A stretch of DNA of 64,000 nucleotides. It comes from Sabellastarte sp. h YS-2021. Lineage: Eukaryota > Annelida > Polychaeta > Sabellida > Sabellidae. The DNA is taken from assembly GCA_964017235.1 (NCBI GenBank), contig OZ024927.1, positions 27,671,160 through 27,735,159 on the forward strand, in the 5' to 3' direction. Below, in pieces: positions 46,801 to 54,100 of this stretch; the stretch's first letter is position 1; every line of letters starts with the position of its first letter. The notes under the pieces are model-generated. The model made no database searches. It saw only the letters and a list, made by a program, of their open reading frames with translations, and was not told the DNA's origin. A program made the position numbers and the translations under genes.

Positions 46801-48195
46801 CTGAATGACCTACACAGAAAAAAAATATCACAAATGAATAAAACAACATTATACGAGTGCGTAGCACAAGAATTTTATTGTTAATCTTCATGAGTGATAT
46901 ACTTTTTTGTGTACATTTCTAATGATTACTTCTATTATCCACCATTTTGTATGATTTAGGAGTTAAATAAATCAAAACTTAATGAGAGAATGTCAAAAAG
47001 GCTGTCAAAAAGCATGGACAACAGTGAATACAAAAATTTCAATCCCTAACTTGCAATATTTCAGTCAGTTCTGCATGGATTTTTATGCAACAAATTTCAG
47101 GAGAAGCACTGTAAAAATACCTTTCTTATGATATATAATACATGTAGGTTACATAGTTTCTGAGATATTAGTGAAAACATGGAAGTTATTCACACTTATT
47201 ATCCATGGTATGGAGGCGCCCTTGTATACAAAAAATATATCCCGCTCCGTATATCCCTTTACACAGGTCGACTACAGCTTGCGGTGATTATATTATGGTG
47301 GCAACTCAGCATGTAAAAGTCTCATATTTCTTGAATATTGAAGTTCAAACTGTTTCATAAGCTAATAAATTATATTAAAACAAATGTGGGATACAAATAT
47401 ATACCCCAGAATCATTTAGCCCTAAACACATGACTTATTTGTGGTATTTTATACAAAACCTTTCAAAAGGCCCAAAAGTACTTTTTGAAAAGAGTCGACA
47501 ACAGATTTTGTTGCACAGACTCAGTTTATTTACACTCCAGCTTTAACTTGCAGATGATGTCATAAAAGAGTGTCTGAATTTAAGTTCTGTCTTTTAATTT
47601 CAACCCAGTTCCCTTTGTGGAAGAAACTGTCTTTTTTTTACTAAGAGTCATTGCAAATTTGAAATAAACAATATCATCATGTAAAACAGCAATGTCATAA
47701 ATTTGTGCACAAAATACAACATTAGAGAATACCATGTTACCAACCAAAAAATAAAGACATTGATTACTTTGATGGGGAAATAATTAACAGATCATCTTTC
47801 ATTAAAATACTATAAATACAGAAATATAGAACAATAATATCTCCTTTTTTTTAATATATAAAACCAAATACATTTGCATGTCTCACATTTAACATTCATA
47901 TGACTAGCATCCACAAAGATTACCAAGATGATAGAAAAACAATTCTAAACCTTAACTAACAACAGATCTAATGAAGCCACATACCTGAACTTGCTTTGGA
48001 GTTTGCATGTCTTGGAGGGGAGCGCTTTCTACTCCGCCGGTCATAGGAATCATCTGAATAGAAGGAATCACTGTAATCTGAGTAAGAGGGACTTCTGTCC
48101 CGACTGTCACCACGCCTGTAAGAATTATTCCGAGGAGGGGAGCGACTTCGGCTTCGCCCCTTGTTGGGGGAAGCACTCCTCCTGCTTCCTGGCAT
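18711..48195 (-). CDS. LCA5: Lebercilin (LCA5) homologue, six coding exons
   Basis: Lebercilin is a coiled-coil protein of the ciliary axoneme and basal body that links to intraflagellar transport; loss of human LCA5 causes Leber congenital amaurosis. Exons, in - strand order, are 48195-47985, 37682-37344, 36451-36270, 35704-35567, 34857-34648 and 19874-18711. Every junction has GT/AG, and phases agree (1, 1, 0, 0, 0), giving 747 codons; human LCA5 has about 700. Family hallmarks are VTKRMLSARRIKINELRNE, then REKALVKFE, ERDELARKL and EVRNIYANR, then ALLAKMKAIDE, KKSDLMTSLFG and an acidic end (DDFEEDIEEV). Differences from vertebrates are an Arg-Ser-rich N-terminus and a longer Glu/Arg-rich helix. 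A skipped short exon in the large introns cannot be excluded. Confidence 0.93.
20336..21164 (+). mobile_element. AGGTCA-family hairpin repeat, copy 3
   Basis: The 5' end is GCATCAGAGATGCC and the 3' end is the hairpin GCCCTTAAGGGC followed by a G-run and GGTA. Only two to three monomers remain, and their sites are degenerate (no perfect AGGTCAAAGGTCA), so this looks like the oldest or smallest copy. Confidence 0.75.
21751..22171. mobile_element. hAT-type non-autonomous element, 421 bp
   Basis: The terminal repeats are TAGTGATGGGAATCG and, inverted from the right, TAGTGGTGGAACGATTG. A perfect 8-bp duplication GTTAAAAT flanks it (21743-21750 and 22172-22179), as expected for hAT elements. The interior has a short open frame (21942-22172) of 76 codons without a recognisable domain; it could be a scrap of a transposase start, but this is not supported. 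Confidence 0.85.
22180..24055. other. Non-coding intronic stretch
   Basis: About 1.9 kb of AT-rich sequence in LCA5 intron 5. I see no frame, tandem repeat or terminal repeats. Confidence 0.5.
24056..29337 (-). mobile_element. DIRS-type retroelement B, broken, in LCA5 intron 5
   Basis: A full-length-looking DIRS fossil in the same orientation as LCA5. Terminal inverted repeats lie at about 24056-24240 and 29160-29337 and are clearly diverged from each other. An internal complementary region is near 24285-24345. Parts in - strand order are a first ORF with a zinc-finger-like Cys pattern (CGICSY, CTCC, CDIC; 29031-28650) and a TQPVE repeat region, reverse transcriptase (27.7-26.9 kb, YLDDWL), RNase H (GWGAHL, near 26.46 kb) and tyrosine recombinase (25.6-24.8 kb, HDVRAF). 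It is broken many times and shows an internal duplication in the recombinase part. Age is intermediate to old, similar to element A and the same family. Confidence 0.88.
29392..30350. mobile_element. ~960-bp non-autonomous DNA transposon inside a DIRS terminal repeat
   Basis: The uninterrupted terminal repeat at 29160 shows the target. The insert is flanked by an 8-bp duplication TGCTGTCT (29384-29391, 30351-30358). Its ends are CAGAGTTCATT and AATGAACAC(TG), so the inverted repeats read CAG(A/T)GTTCATT. If the final CTG belongs to the element, the duplication is 6 bp. The CAG...CTG ends and duplication length suggest a hAT-like element. It has a CpG-rich start (ACGCGTTTCCGCG) unlike the AT-rich rest. 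Confidence 0.75.
29722..30156. repeat. Nested inverted-repeat element with TTAA-like edges
   Basis: Inside the 29392-30350 insert, TTAAACTCACC (29722) faces GGTGAGTTAA (30147). Further in, AAATTTGCCACTTTTT (29742) faces AAAAAGTGGCGAATTT (30061). This looks like a small MITE of about 430 bp sitting within the larger insert, or its own inner terminal repeats. Confidence 0.5.
30640..31545 (-). pseudogene. 3' end of a non-LTR retrotransposon (CR1/Jockey-like LINE), degenerate
   Basis: Reading the - strand, fragments of the reverse transcriptase C-terminus appear: SDWINRNKLKLN (near 31470), LRVIIDEELTLNNHITYICN (31179-31415), HTVRPYLATSSAKTIVHSVI, then LQCVQNAAARIVLN (31100-31140) and LPDDVINIELDLNDFKKRLK near the end. 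Several frameshifts and stops separate these pieces. The 5' part (endonuclease, palm) is absent, as in typical 5'-truncated LINE copies. The family (CR1/L2/Jockey clade) is inferred from this recognisable C-terminal region. Confidence 0.75.
31546..33305. other. Non-coding intronic stretch with a local duplication
   Basis: No gene is seen. It includes the 138-bp tandem duplication listed separately. The rest is AT-rich, with a weak local repeat of TAGAATAAT(C/T)A near 32775 and 32835. Confidence 0.5.
32267..32542. repeat. 138-bp perfect or near-perfect tandem duplication
   Basis: The unit starts CTTGTATCAGTGGCTGATCA at 32267 and again at 32405, and ends TTAGTCTTCTTTC in both copies. I saw no difference, so it is recent or an assembly artefact, like the 266-bp duplication at 18.4-18.9 kb. 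Confidence 0.85.
33306..33680. repeat. Foldback repeat with a ~50-bp-stem hairpin
   Basis: The arm near 33306-33353 (AGGTTAATGGC, GTGTCCAATATTG, AATAATGAACTGTT) is repeated inverted at 33376-33426 (AACAGTTCATTATT, CAATATTGGACACTTAC, ATTAACCT), with a loop of about 22 bp. Further out, TTTAAATTACACC (33427) faces GGTGTAATTTAAAT (33663). This suggests a MITE-like foldback element reaching to about 33680. Confidence 0.65.
33681..34386. other. Non-coding; possible SINE-like tail at 33960-34080
   Basis: TAGAGTCCACTACTCATTGG then GGATTAAGCGCTATAAAAGT (34029-34066) resembles TAGAGTCTGCTTTGGCAGAG then GATTAAGTGCTATAATAGTT at 62209-62247. The shared end suggests a dispersed short retroposon. No promoter boxes were recognised. 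Confidence 0.35.
34389..34613. mobile_element. 225-bp MITE with duplicated module in its terminal repeats (TA site)
   Basis: The ends are GAGTAAGAAATCTAAAATTC and its inverted counterpart, flanked by TA on both sides (34387-34388, 34614-34615). Each terminal repeat of about 45 bp holds the module CTAAAATTCGCCAC twice. The TA target suggests Tc1/mariner-type mobilisation. Confidence 0.8.
34648..34857 (-). CDS. LCA5: LCA5 coding exon 5 (end of lebercilin domain, linker)
   Basis: Seventy codons, phase 0 at both ends. It opens with DREKEIEVRNIYANR, matching the conserved ELDIKNIYSNR of vertebrates. A Ser/Pro-rich linker (SSVSSSPAPSRERK) follows, then the start of the charged helix. The acceptor is TCTCCAG|GAC and the donor GAG|GTCAGT. 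Confidence 0.92.
35567..35704 (-). CDS. LCA5: LCA5 coding exon 4 (coiled coil)
   Basis: Exactly 46 codons, phase 0 at both ends: HEMGIERARHKDTQKQL, then ELQEKYDKLQIQL. It corresponds to the human stretch around LLAERKRAYEAHDE. The acceptor is TTCAAG|GAC and the donor CAGG|GTAAGT. Confidence 0.9.
36270..36451 (-). CDS. LCA5: LCA5 coding exon 3 (coiled coil)
   Basis: This exon encodes residues about 184-244: EKRLHETEDELERTKRLLKK, then QERDELARKLTKAEGLLDE, which aligns column by column with the recalled human sequence (RVKDTESELFRTK, then PERDDLAKKL). The acceptor is CATTCAG|AG and the donor CGG|GTGGGT. It ends in phase 0. Confidence 0.92.
37344..37682 (-). CDS. LCA5: LCA5 coding exon 2 (start of lebercilin domain)
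   Basis: This exon encodes residues about 71-183. A basic linker (KSKKPANKKG) is followed by the domain signature VTKRMLSARRIKINE and a long coiled coil with heptads (ELRNEIEDLQQQL, then QQHLREKALVKFESEEND). The acceptor is CTTGCAG|TG and the donor is AAAG|GTAAGA, with phase 1 at both ends. Confidence 0.92.
39130..39856 (+). mobile_element. Hairpin-ended repeat with ~120-bp tandem monomers (family D)
   Basis: Five monomers share GCCCTACCACCCTGTTAAGT, TTTCAAATCGATCAGC and AATTTCAAGATGGCNGCCAT-like parts. They are followed by a GATAGACGGACAG...GGATGGATGGACAG simple tract, CGGACACATC, a short spacer and the hairpin GGTGGGTTG/CAACCCGCC (39826-39851), then an A-run. The 5' end is unclear. The layout matches two other families in this window. 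Confidence 0.7.
40436..41416 (+). mobile_element. AGGTCA-family hairpin repeat, copy 4
   Basis: GCATCAAAGATGCC and GTACCCCACAGCC mark the left end. Five monomers hold perfect AGGTCAAAGGTCA at 40793, 41071 and 41217. A CCCGCCGCCCGCCCGCCC tract precedes the hairpin CAGCCCTTAAGGGCTG (41394-41409), then GGGGTA and an A-run. The DNA just left of it (40285-40435) is the dispersed repeat also seen inverted at 10.5-10.7 kb. Confidence 0.85.
41430..41990 (+). repeat. Palindrome-rich repeat with TTAAGGT(N)ACCTTAA motifs
   Basis: CTTAAGGTCACC (41484), TTAAGGTGACCTTAA (near 41622) and CTTAAGGTTACCTTAAG (near 41905) punctuate the stretch. Text-like parts such as GTGCCAAGTTTGGTTGAAAA and CCGTTTTTGAGATACAG are typical of tandem-monomer repeats. 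Edges are unclear. Confidence 0.5.
43778..44828. mobile_element. hAT-type non-autonomous element, 1051 bp, with GTATTCGAATAC arrays
   Basis: The ends are CAGGCCTGGG on the left and, inverted, CAAGCCTGGG on the right, the common hAT terminal style. A perfect 8-bp duplication ATATATGA flanks it (43770-43777, 44829-44836). Subterminal regions at both ends are built from GTATTCGAATACGAATAC-like palindromic repeats. There is no transposase, so it depends on another hAT element. Confidence 0.9.
45358..46533 (+). mobile_element. AGGTCA-family hairpin repeat, copy 5
   Basis: The copy is complete: GCATCAGAGATGC and GTACCCCACAGCC at the left, and a terminal palindrome from TACCCCAACAGCCC to GGGCTGTGGGGTA (46503-46533), then an A-run. 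Five monomers hold perfect AGGTCAAAGGTCA at 46011, 46157 and 46303. The C/G-rich tract before the hairpin is the longest of the five copies. Confidence 0.87.
46790..47290 (+). repeat. Dispersed repeat B, uninterrupted copy
   Basis: It reads from AACTTCCTGAATGACC through TTCTGCATGGATTTTTATGC and GTTACATAGTTTCTGAGATA to CTACAGCTTGCGGTGA, about 500 bp. It has no terminal repeat that I can see. It lies 260 bp beyond an AGGTCA-family copy. The family's copies at 12.7 and 13.7 kb are also next to, or contain, AGGTCA-family copies. Confidence 0.75.
47985..48195 (-). CDS. LCA5: LCA5 coding exon 1 (Arg/Ser-rich N-terminus)
   Basis: This exon encodes residues 1-70. The ATG at 48195 has a fair context (ACACCATGC). 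The peptide is low-complexity and rich in RS, SP and DY pairs (MPGSRRSASPNKGRSRSRSP at the start), unlike the conserved domain. The donor is CAG|GTATGT. The exon ends after one base of a codon, which matches the next exon. The acceptor TTGCAG just before 48235 suggests that 5' UTR sequence is spliced on upstream. Confidence 0.8.
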
Positions 48196-48660
48196 GGTGT
48201 ATTACCAGTGAGTAGAGTGGAACAGTTAGCGTAACCTGCAACAACATCGGAATGAAACAAAGGGCTACAGTCAAGCCTCTACTGACTGAAGTTCTGTTAT
48301 GAAAATATATAATCTAATACAAAAACATTTTGACTCTCCCAAGCATATTACTTGCAACTATTTACATTAGAGTATGCCTTCTAGTTTAAGAATATTGTAA
48401 GAGTTGAACCAATCTCACCCTCTTAACATGCTTGGACGACTAAAGTTTTAGAGTACTTATATTTACATATGGACCTCATCAGGGAAAAACATCTGGCAAT
48501 TATAAAAACATGCAAGATCAAAATAATCTTATTAATGAGCTCTCTGTCATTGTCCTTAATGTATACTTTTCTCATTCTTTAACATAAATGGTGCTGAGAA
48601 AAGCTTCTAAAATAATACTGGGCCATACTTAATAACATAAAGTTCTTATGAAGAACTTTC
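48196..48660 (-). other. LCA5 5' UTR exon and upstream flank
   Basis: About 40 bp before the ATG appear to be 5' UTR, bounded by a 3' splice site TTGTTGCAG just beyond 48235. No first exon or promoter was recognised up to the repeats that begin at 48661; it may lie further out. Confidence 0.45.
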
Positions 48661-51186
48661 ATATTTTTAAATGTAAAATACATTTTTATGAAGAACAAGA
48701 CCACTGCTGCGGTGTGTATCTCCCGCCGAGCATTAAAGTGGAGGAAATACCTTTTCCGAGATATTCACAATTTTTCATTTTCCGCTAAAATCCAAGATGA
48801 CATTTTTCCCCTAGGCACAGAATACTGTTGTACTACCCCGTGGGTCAAAAATTCGCTCGAAATCGCTCTGTCTGTTACCATTTTGAAGATATTTTCAATG
48901 TTTATTTTCTGCTAAAAATCTAAGATAGCCGGCAAAAGTGGCGAAAATTGAATTTTTTTCCCTTTTGCATAGTATACTCATGTACTACCCTGTGGGTCAA
49001 AAATTCACTCAAAATCGCTCTATCTCTTACAGTTTTCGAGATATTAAGACTTTTTCATTTTACACAAAAATCAAAGTAGCTATTACTCAGTTAGTTATGG
49101 ACCTACAGGTCTCAAAATTTGCCATTACACAATACATCAAAAAGTAGGTGAACAACATATTTGACAAAAATCCTTTAAATTCAACAGTTTTGCTGTGATA
49201 AGCAATTTACTCAATGGAAAACCATGAAAGTAGCTATTACTCAGTTAGCTATGGACCTACAGCTCTGAAACTTTGCCATGATACAGAACATTAAAAAGTA
49301 CATGAACAACATATTTGACAAAAATCCTGTAAATTTAATAGTTTTGCTGTTATAAGTGATTTACTCAATGGAGAACCATCAAAGTAGCTATTACTCAGTT
49401 AGTTATGGACTTACAGGTCTCAAAATTTGCCATTACACAGTACATAAAAAAGTAGCTAAACAACATATCTGAGAAAAATCCTTTAAATTCAACAGTTTTG
49501 CTGTTATAAGTGATTTACTCAATGGAGAACCATTAAAGTAGCTATTACTCGGTTAGCTATGGACCTACAGCTCTCAAAATTTGCCATTTCACAGTACATC
49601 AAAAAGTAGGTGAAGAACATATTTGAAAAAAATCCTCTAAATTCAACAGTTTTGCTGTTAAAGGTGATTTACTCAATGGAAACCCTCAAAGTAGCTATTA
49701 CTCAGGTAGCTATGGAGATACAGCTGTGAAAATTTCCCATGACACAGTACATCAAATAGTAAGTGAACAACATATTTGACAATAATTCTCTAAATTTAAT
49801 AGTTTTGGAGTTATAAGTGATTTACTCATTGTTGAAATTCAAAGTAGCCATTACTCAGTTAGCTATGGAAATACAGCTCTGAAACTTTTCCACGACACAG
49901 AACATTAAAAAGTAACCGATTAACATATTTGACAATAATTCCCTAAATTCAATAGTTTTGGAGGTATAAGTGATTTATTCAATGTTGAAATTAAGAAATT
50001 TAAAAGTAGCTATTACTCAGTTAGCTATGGACTTACAGCTCTGAAAATTCACCACGACACAGTATATCAAAAAGTAGATAAACAACATATTTGACAAAAA
50101 TCCTCAAAATTCAATAGTTTTTGAGTTATAAGTGACTTGCTGAATGGTCAAATGTTAAAGTTAGTGTAGCTATTAATCAGCTAGCTATGGTGCTACACCT
50201 TGGAAACCTCACCATGATATAGTACATGAAGGAGTTGTTCAACAACATATTTGAGACCAATATTGTAAGTAACAGTTACAAAGATAAAAGCAACTTACTA
50301 ATTTTGGTCATTGTTAAAAACAGAAAATAGCTATTACTCACTTAGCTATCAAGATAGACCCCTAAAAATGGTACCATCTTGTAGGCATGTGGAAAGTAGC
50401 TGAACAACGTATTTTACAGAAATGCTCTAAATGCAGTCGTTTTGGAGTTATGAGCACTTTACTGAAAGTAGCCACCACTGCTATTACTCACTTAGCTATG
50501 GACCTAGGTCTGAAAAATACCAAGCAGGCTATTTTTAGGCTGTATAAAAATGCAACTACACACTTATGGCAGCCATCTAAATCAACAAAAAAAACCCATG
50601 GCAGAACACCTGAAAAAAAACCCATAGCAGCCATCTTGTTAACACCTGTGGCGGCCATCTTGTTTTTCCGAATCAGCCGAAAAAGATTCCCAGGCAAGTT
50701 TTTCCAATGATGAATTTATCCTGCAAATTTGGAAGCTCTAGCTATAATATTTTAAGAGATAGAAAGGCTTTTGTAAAAACGTGACGAACGGACGCACGCA
50801 CGCACGGACACAGGGCATTTTATAATCTCCCGTACCGGGCCTATCGGCCGGTGGGAGATAAAAATGTATATACTTACCATATGAAAACACTTGGGTAAGC
50901 TTTGCTTGGCATTCGGTGACCGCCACGTACACCATACATAGAATTTAAAATATGAGGGGAGACCCTCTTTAAACCTATATACTTGCTACCCTTTGACCCC
51001 TGGTGACCTAATTCACTCTGCCATGCGCAGTAATACAGAAATAGTTCATTCTTTTTGTGAATAAACATAAATGCTGAAAAAAGGTCTTTTAAATGCGGGG
51101 CAGGCGGGAGGGTGATTTGCTGTTTTCATATGGTAAGTATATACATTTTTCTTCATAAAAATGTATTTTACATTTAAAAATATGAA
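48661..51186 (+). mobile_element. Small DIRS-derived element with inverted ends, interrupted
   Basis: Its left end (48661-48695, resumed at 50860-50898) is the inverted counterpart of 51117-51186; both include CATATGGTAAGTATATAC in one or other orientation. The part after the left end (50899-50960) matches the 5' start of DIRS element C at 56.15-56.22 kb almost exactly. It therefore looks like an internally reduced DIRS derivative without genes. It lies tail to tail with element C. Its left end is split by the hairpin repeat at 48696-50859. Confidence 0.7.
48696..50859 (+). mobile_element. Hairpin-ended repeat with ~155-bp tandem monomers (family C)
   Basis: The left side carries ATCTCCCGCCG (48718-48728). 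The right end is a terminal hairpin from ATCTCCCGTACC to GGTGGGAGAT (50824-50859). About nine monomers (49.07-50.5 kb) share AAAGTAGCTATTACTCAGTT and TAAGTGATTTACTCAATGG. A GACGAACGGACGCACGCACG tract and CGGACACAGG precede the hairpin, and an A-run follows it. The uninterrupted inverted end at 51150 shows the empty site; only AA may be duplicated. Confidence 0.8.
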
Positions 51187-51189
51187 ATT

Positions 51190-54100
51190 TTATTTCATAA
51201 AAATGTAATATACTTTACCATATGAAAACACTTGGGTTGAATGCCCACATGGAAGGAAGGTGGGACAAAAGACAGACTGAGGTGAAACCACCCATGGTTA
51301 GAGTGCACAAAAATAGGAGAATTCCTGGTGCCTAACCCAAAACCCCTGTGGTGAAGGTGCAACTTAACTAAATGTAAAATAGAGAACTACTTATTACCTT
51401 CAGCACTGCTGTCAACACCCAAAAGGTCAGCTCTAGGAGGATAAGCACTGAAGTGCCAAAAAACCCAGAAAATGTGCCAAAAAGGTACACTACCAAGCAC
51501 AGTCCCAAAAAGGAAGTCCCCAAAAGGGAAATACCCCCACCCACCCCCTTTTCTGAGGCCATGAAACCTCAGAAAAGACTCAAGAAAGGAAATTCAAGTA
51601 GAAAGGGAGACTACACGTTGTGCAGCCACAATATCTCCCGATCTATAAGAATCCTCCAGATTCTTAAGTGACACATCCCTGAAATAAAAGGATGTGAAGG
51701 TAGAATGATTCTTCCAGGTGCAAGACCCCATGATGTCCAAGAGTGGGACTCCACCTCTGAAGGACCAGGACGGAGCCTGTGCCCTAACATCATGTGCCTT
51801 AACCCCATGAAGAGATGCATTGTCTGTGGAACAGTTCTTAAGGGTGAAAAGGATTAAGTCTTTAATCCAATTAGAAATCGTCTGGGCAGCCTGTTTTGAC
51901 TTCAAAAGAGAAACCAAGAGAAGAGACCTACCATGTCTAAGGTCAGAAGTTCTAGACAAATAGTGTCTAAGGGCCCTGACAGGACATAGAGACCTGTCCT
52001 CTTTATCCTGTTGACCAAGGCAATTGGTCAAAGCAGGAATTTCAATTTCCGAAAAAATTGAAGCACCCTCTGAAGCCAACTGGTTCTTAGCCAGAAAAGC
52101 AGGATCTGGTTTAAGGATGACCTTAGACCATCCTTTAGAGTGGGAACAACCCTTAAAAGTAAAGGCATGAATCTCACTCCTTCTCCTTCCAGAAGCAAGG
52201 GCAATAAGAAAAACCGTCTTCCAAGTGAGGAACTTTGGCTCAGCAAGAGACAAAGGTTCAAAAGGAGCCTTGGTAAGAGCCTGCAGAGAAAAGAAATAAG
52301 AAAAACTCAGCAATGATAGGGAAAGTAGGATGCATGGCAGAGAAGCCATGTTCCTCATACCAAGTGCAAAAGCCGTTCCACTTTGCTTTATACACAGACT
52401 TAGAAGACTTTCTAATAGAACTCAAAATCCTTTTAGTCCCTTCCTGAGAAAACCCTTTATGCTCTAAGGAGACTTCAGCCAAAAGGCATGAAGATTTAGA
52501 CTCCTTAGATTTTAATGAAACACCTCGAGATGAGGTAGCTTTAACAGATTTTCTTTTGGAGGAAGAGCCACTGGTCTTCTTATTGACAGTGCCAATAGAT
52601 CTTGAAGCCACTCCTCGGTTTCCCGGAGAGGGGCCACAACAAGTATCCTGCAGCTCTGAGAGTTGATGAACTTTTTGACCACAAGTGGACAAAGAGCTGT
52701 AGGAGGGAAGGAGTAAAGAAGAAGTCCGGACCAATTCATCTCCAGGGCATCTATTGCCAGAGCCTTGGGATCTGGCACTGGTGAGACATACTGAGGAAGC
52801 TTGTGATTGAATCTTGTTGCAAACAGATCTATCTGAGGTTGGAAGTCTATTTGAGACAACCACCTGAAGATCTGGGGATTGAGAGACCACTCTGTGTGAA
52901 GGGTCTGTTGAGACCTGGAGAGTTGGTCTGCCACAAGATTCATGACCCCTGGAACATGCCTTGCTGAAAGAACAACCTTGTTCTTGTGACAAAAGGCAAA
53001 CAGGTGCCAAGTCAGGGCAAACATGTCCCAAGAGCGAGTGCCCCCTTGTTTGTTTATGTAAGCACAGACAGTTGTGTTGTCTGAGGCCACCTGGATAATC
53101 CTTTGTTGAAGGGATAACTGAGGAACAAAGGTCTTGAGAGCCAGGAGCACAGCCTTGAGCTCCAGAACATTGATGTGCAGTTTGGACTGCTGAATCAACC
53201 ATAGACCTTGGGCAATCATGTGAGCACAATGAGCTCCCCAACCCTGAACTGAGGCATCCGTGTAAATGGATGTTACATACTTGGGTGGGTGCAGTGGAGC
53301 TTGTGCCATGACATTGTTCCTTAGTAACCACCACCTTAGATGAACCTTCACTGAAGGGTCTAAGGAGAATGGAGAATCCAGGGCACCTTTCAGGTGGCAA
53401 CTGAAATGTTTCCTGAGATGAAACTGAAGGTGTCGCATGTGAAGATGACCCTGAGGCACTAACTTCTCTGTGGAAGCTAGCAGACCCAAAAGGTGCATAA
53501 CCTGGCGTGGAATAGTGAAGGGGTTGAGAAGCAGAGGATGAATAGAGTCCTGAATAGACAGGAACCTGTCCTCTGTCGGATAACAAACCCCCTTGGACAG
53601 GTCGAAAACCTGGCCCAGGAAGGTGAAAACTTGCTTTGGAAGCAAGTCTGACTTCTCCCTGTTTACAATCCACCCCAGCTTGTGAGTCAACTCTAACAAA
53701 GTTAGAGTTGCTGAATGAGCCTCTTGACAACTGTTGGCCTTGATAAGCCAATCGTCTAGGTACATGTGAATTGAGATGCCCAACCTCAAGGCCATCCTCT
53801 TCACTTCCTTGACTAAGGTAGTGAATTCCCTGGGAGCTGTAGCCAGGCAAAAGGCATTGCCACAAACTGGTACAACTTGCCCAAGACCTGAAATCTGAGC
53901 AGTTTGTGAACAGAAGGAGCCATGGGAATATGGAAGTATGCGTCCTTGAGGTCCAGAGAAGTTGTCCACTGGCCAACTTGAAGGGAATTTCTGATGGACC
54001 AAGCAGTTTCCATCCTGAAGGTGGGGAAGTCAAGATAAAGATTTAAACAGCTCAAATCTATTACTGGCCTCCATCCTCCTGTCTTCTTTGCCACAACAAA

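Larger units (their letters stand above)
37683..47984 (-). other. LCA5 intron 1 (10.3 kb, repeat-filled)
   Basis: The intron is defined by GT at 47984 and AG at 37683. It carries a 120-bp-monomer hairpin repeat, two AGGTCA-family copies, a palindrome-rich repeat, a hAT-type element and repeat B. The stretches 37.7-39.1, 42.0-43.77, 44.84-45.35, 46.53-46.79 and 47.3-47.98 kb show nothing recognisable apart from G-runs (about 16 G at 38899). Confidence 0.75.

Noticed and set aside
47952-48260. 102-codon frame overlapping LCA5 exon 1
   Set aside because: It is a different frame of the same low-complexity exon. The splice phase and downstream exons support the 75-codon frame instead.
52258-54033. 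591-codon frame as a separate host gene
   Set aside because: It overlaps the reverse transcriptase of DIRS element C on the same strand in another frame; overlapping frames are usual for this family.
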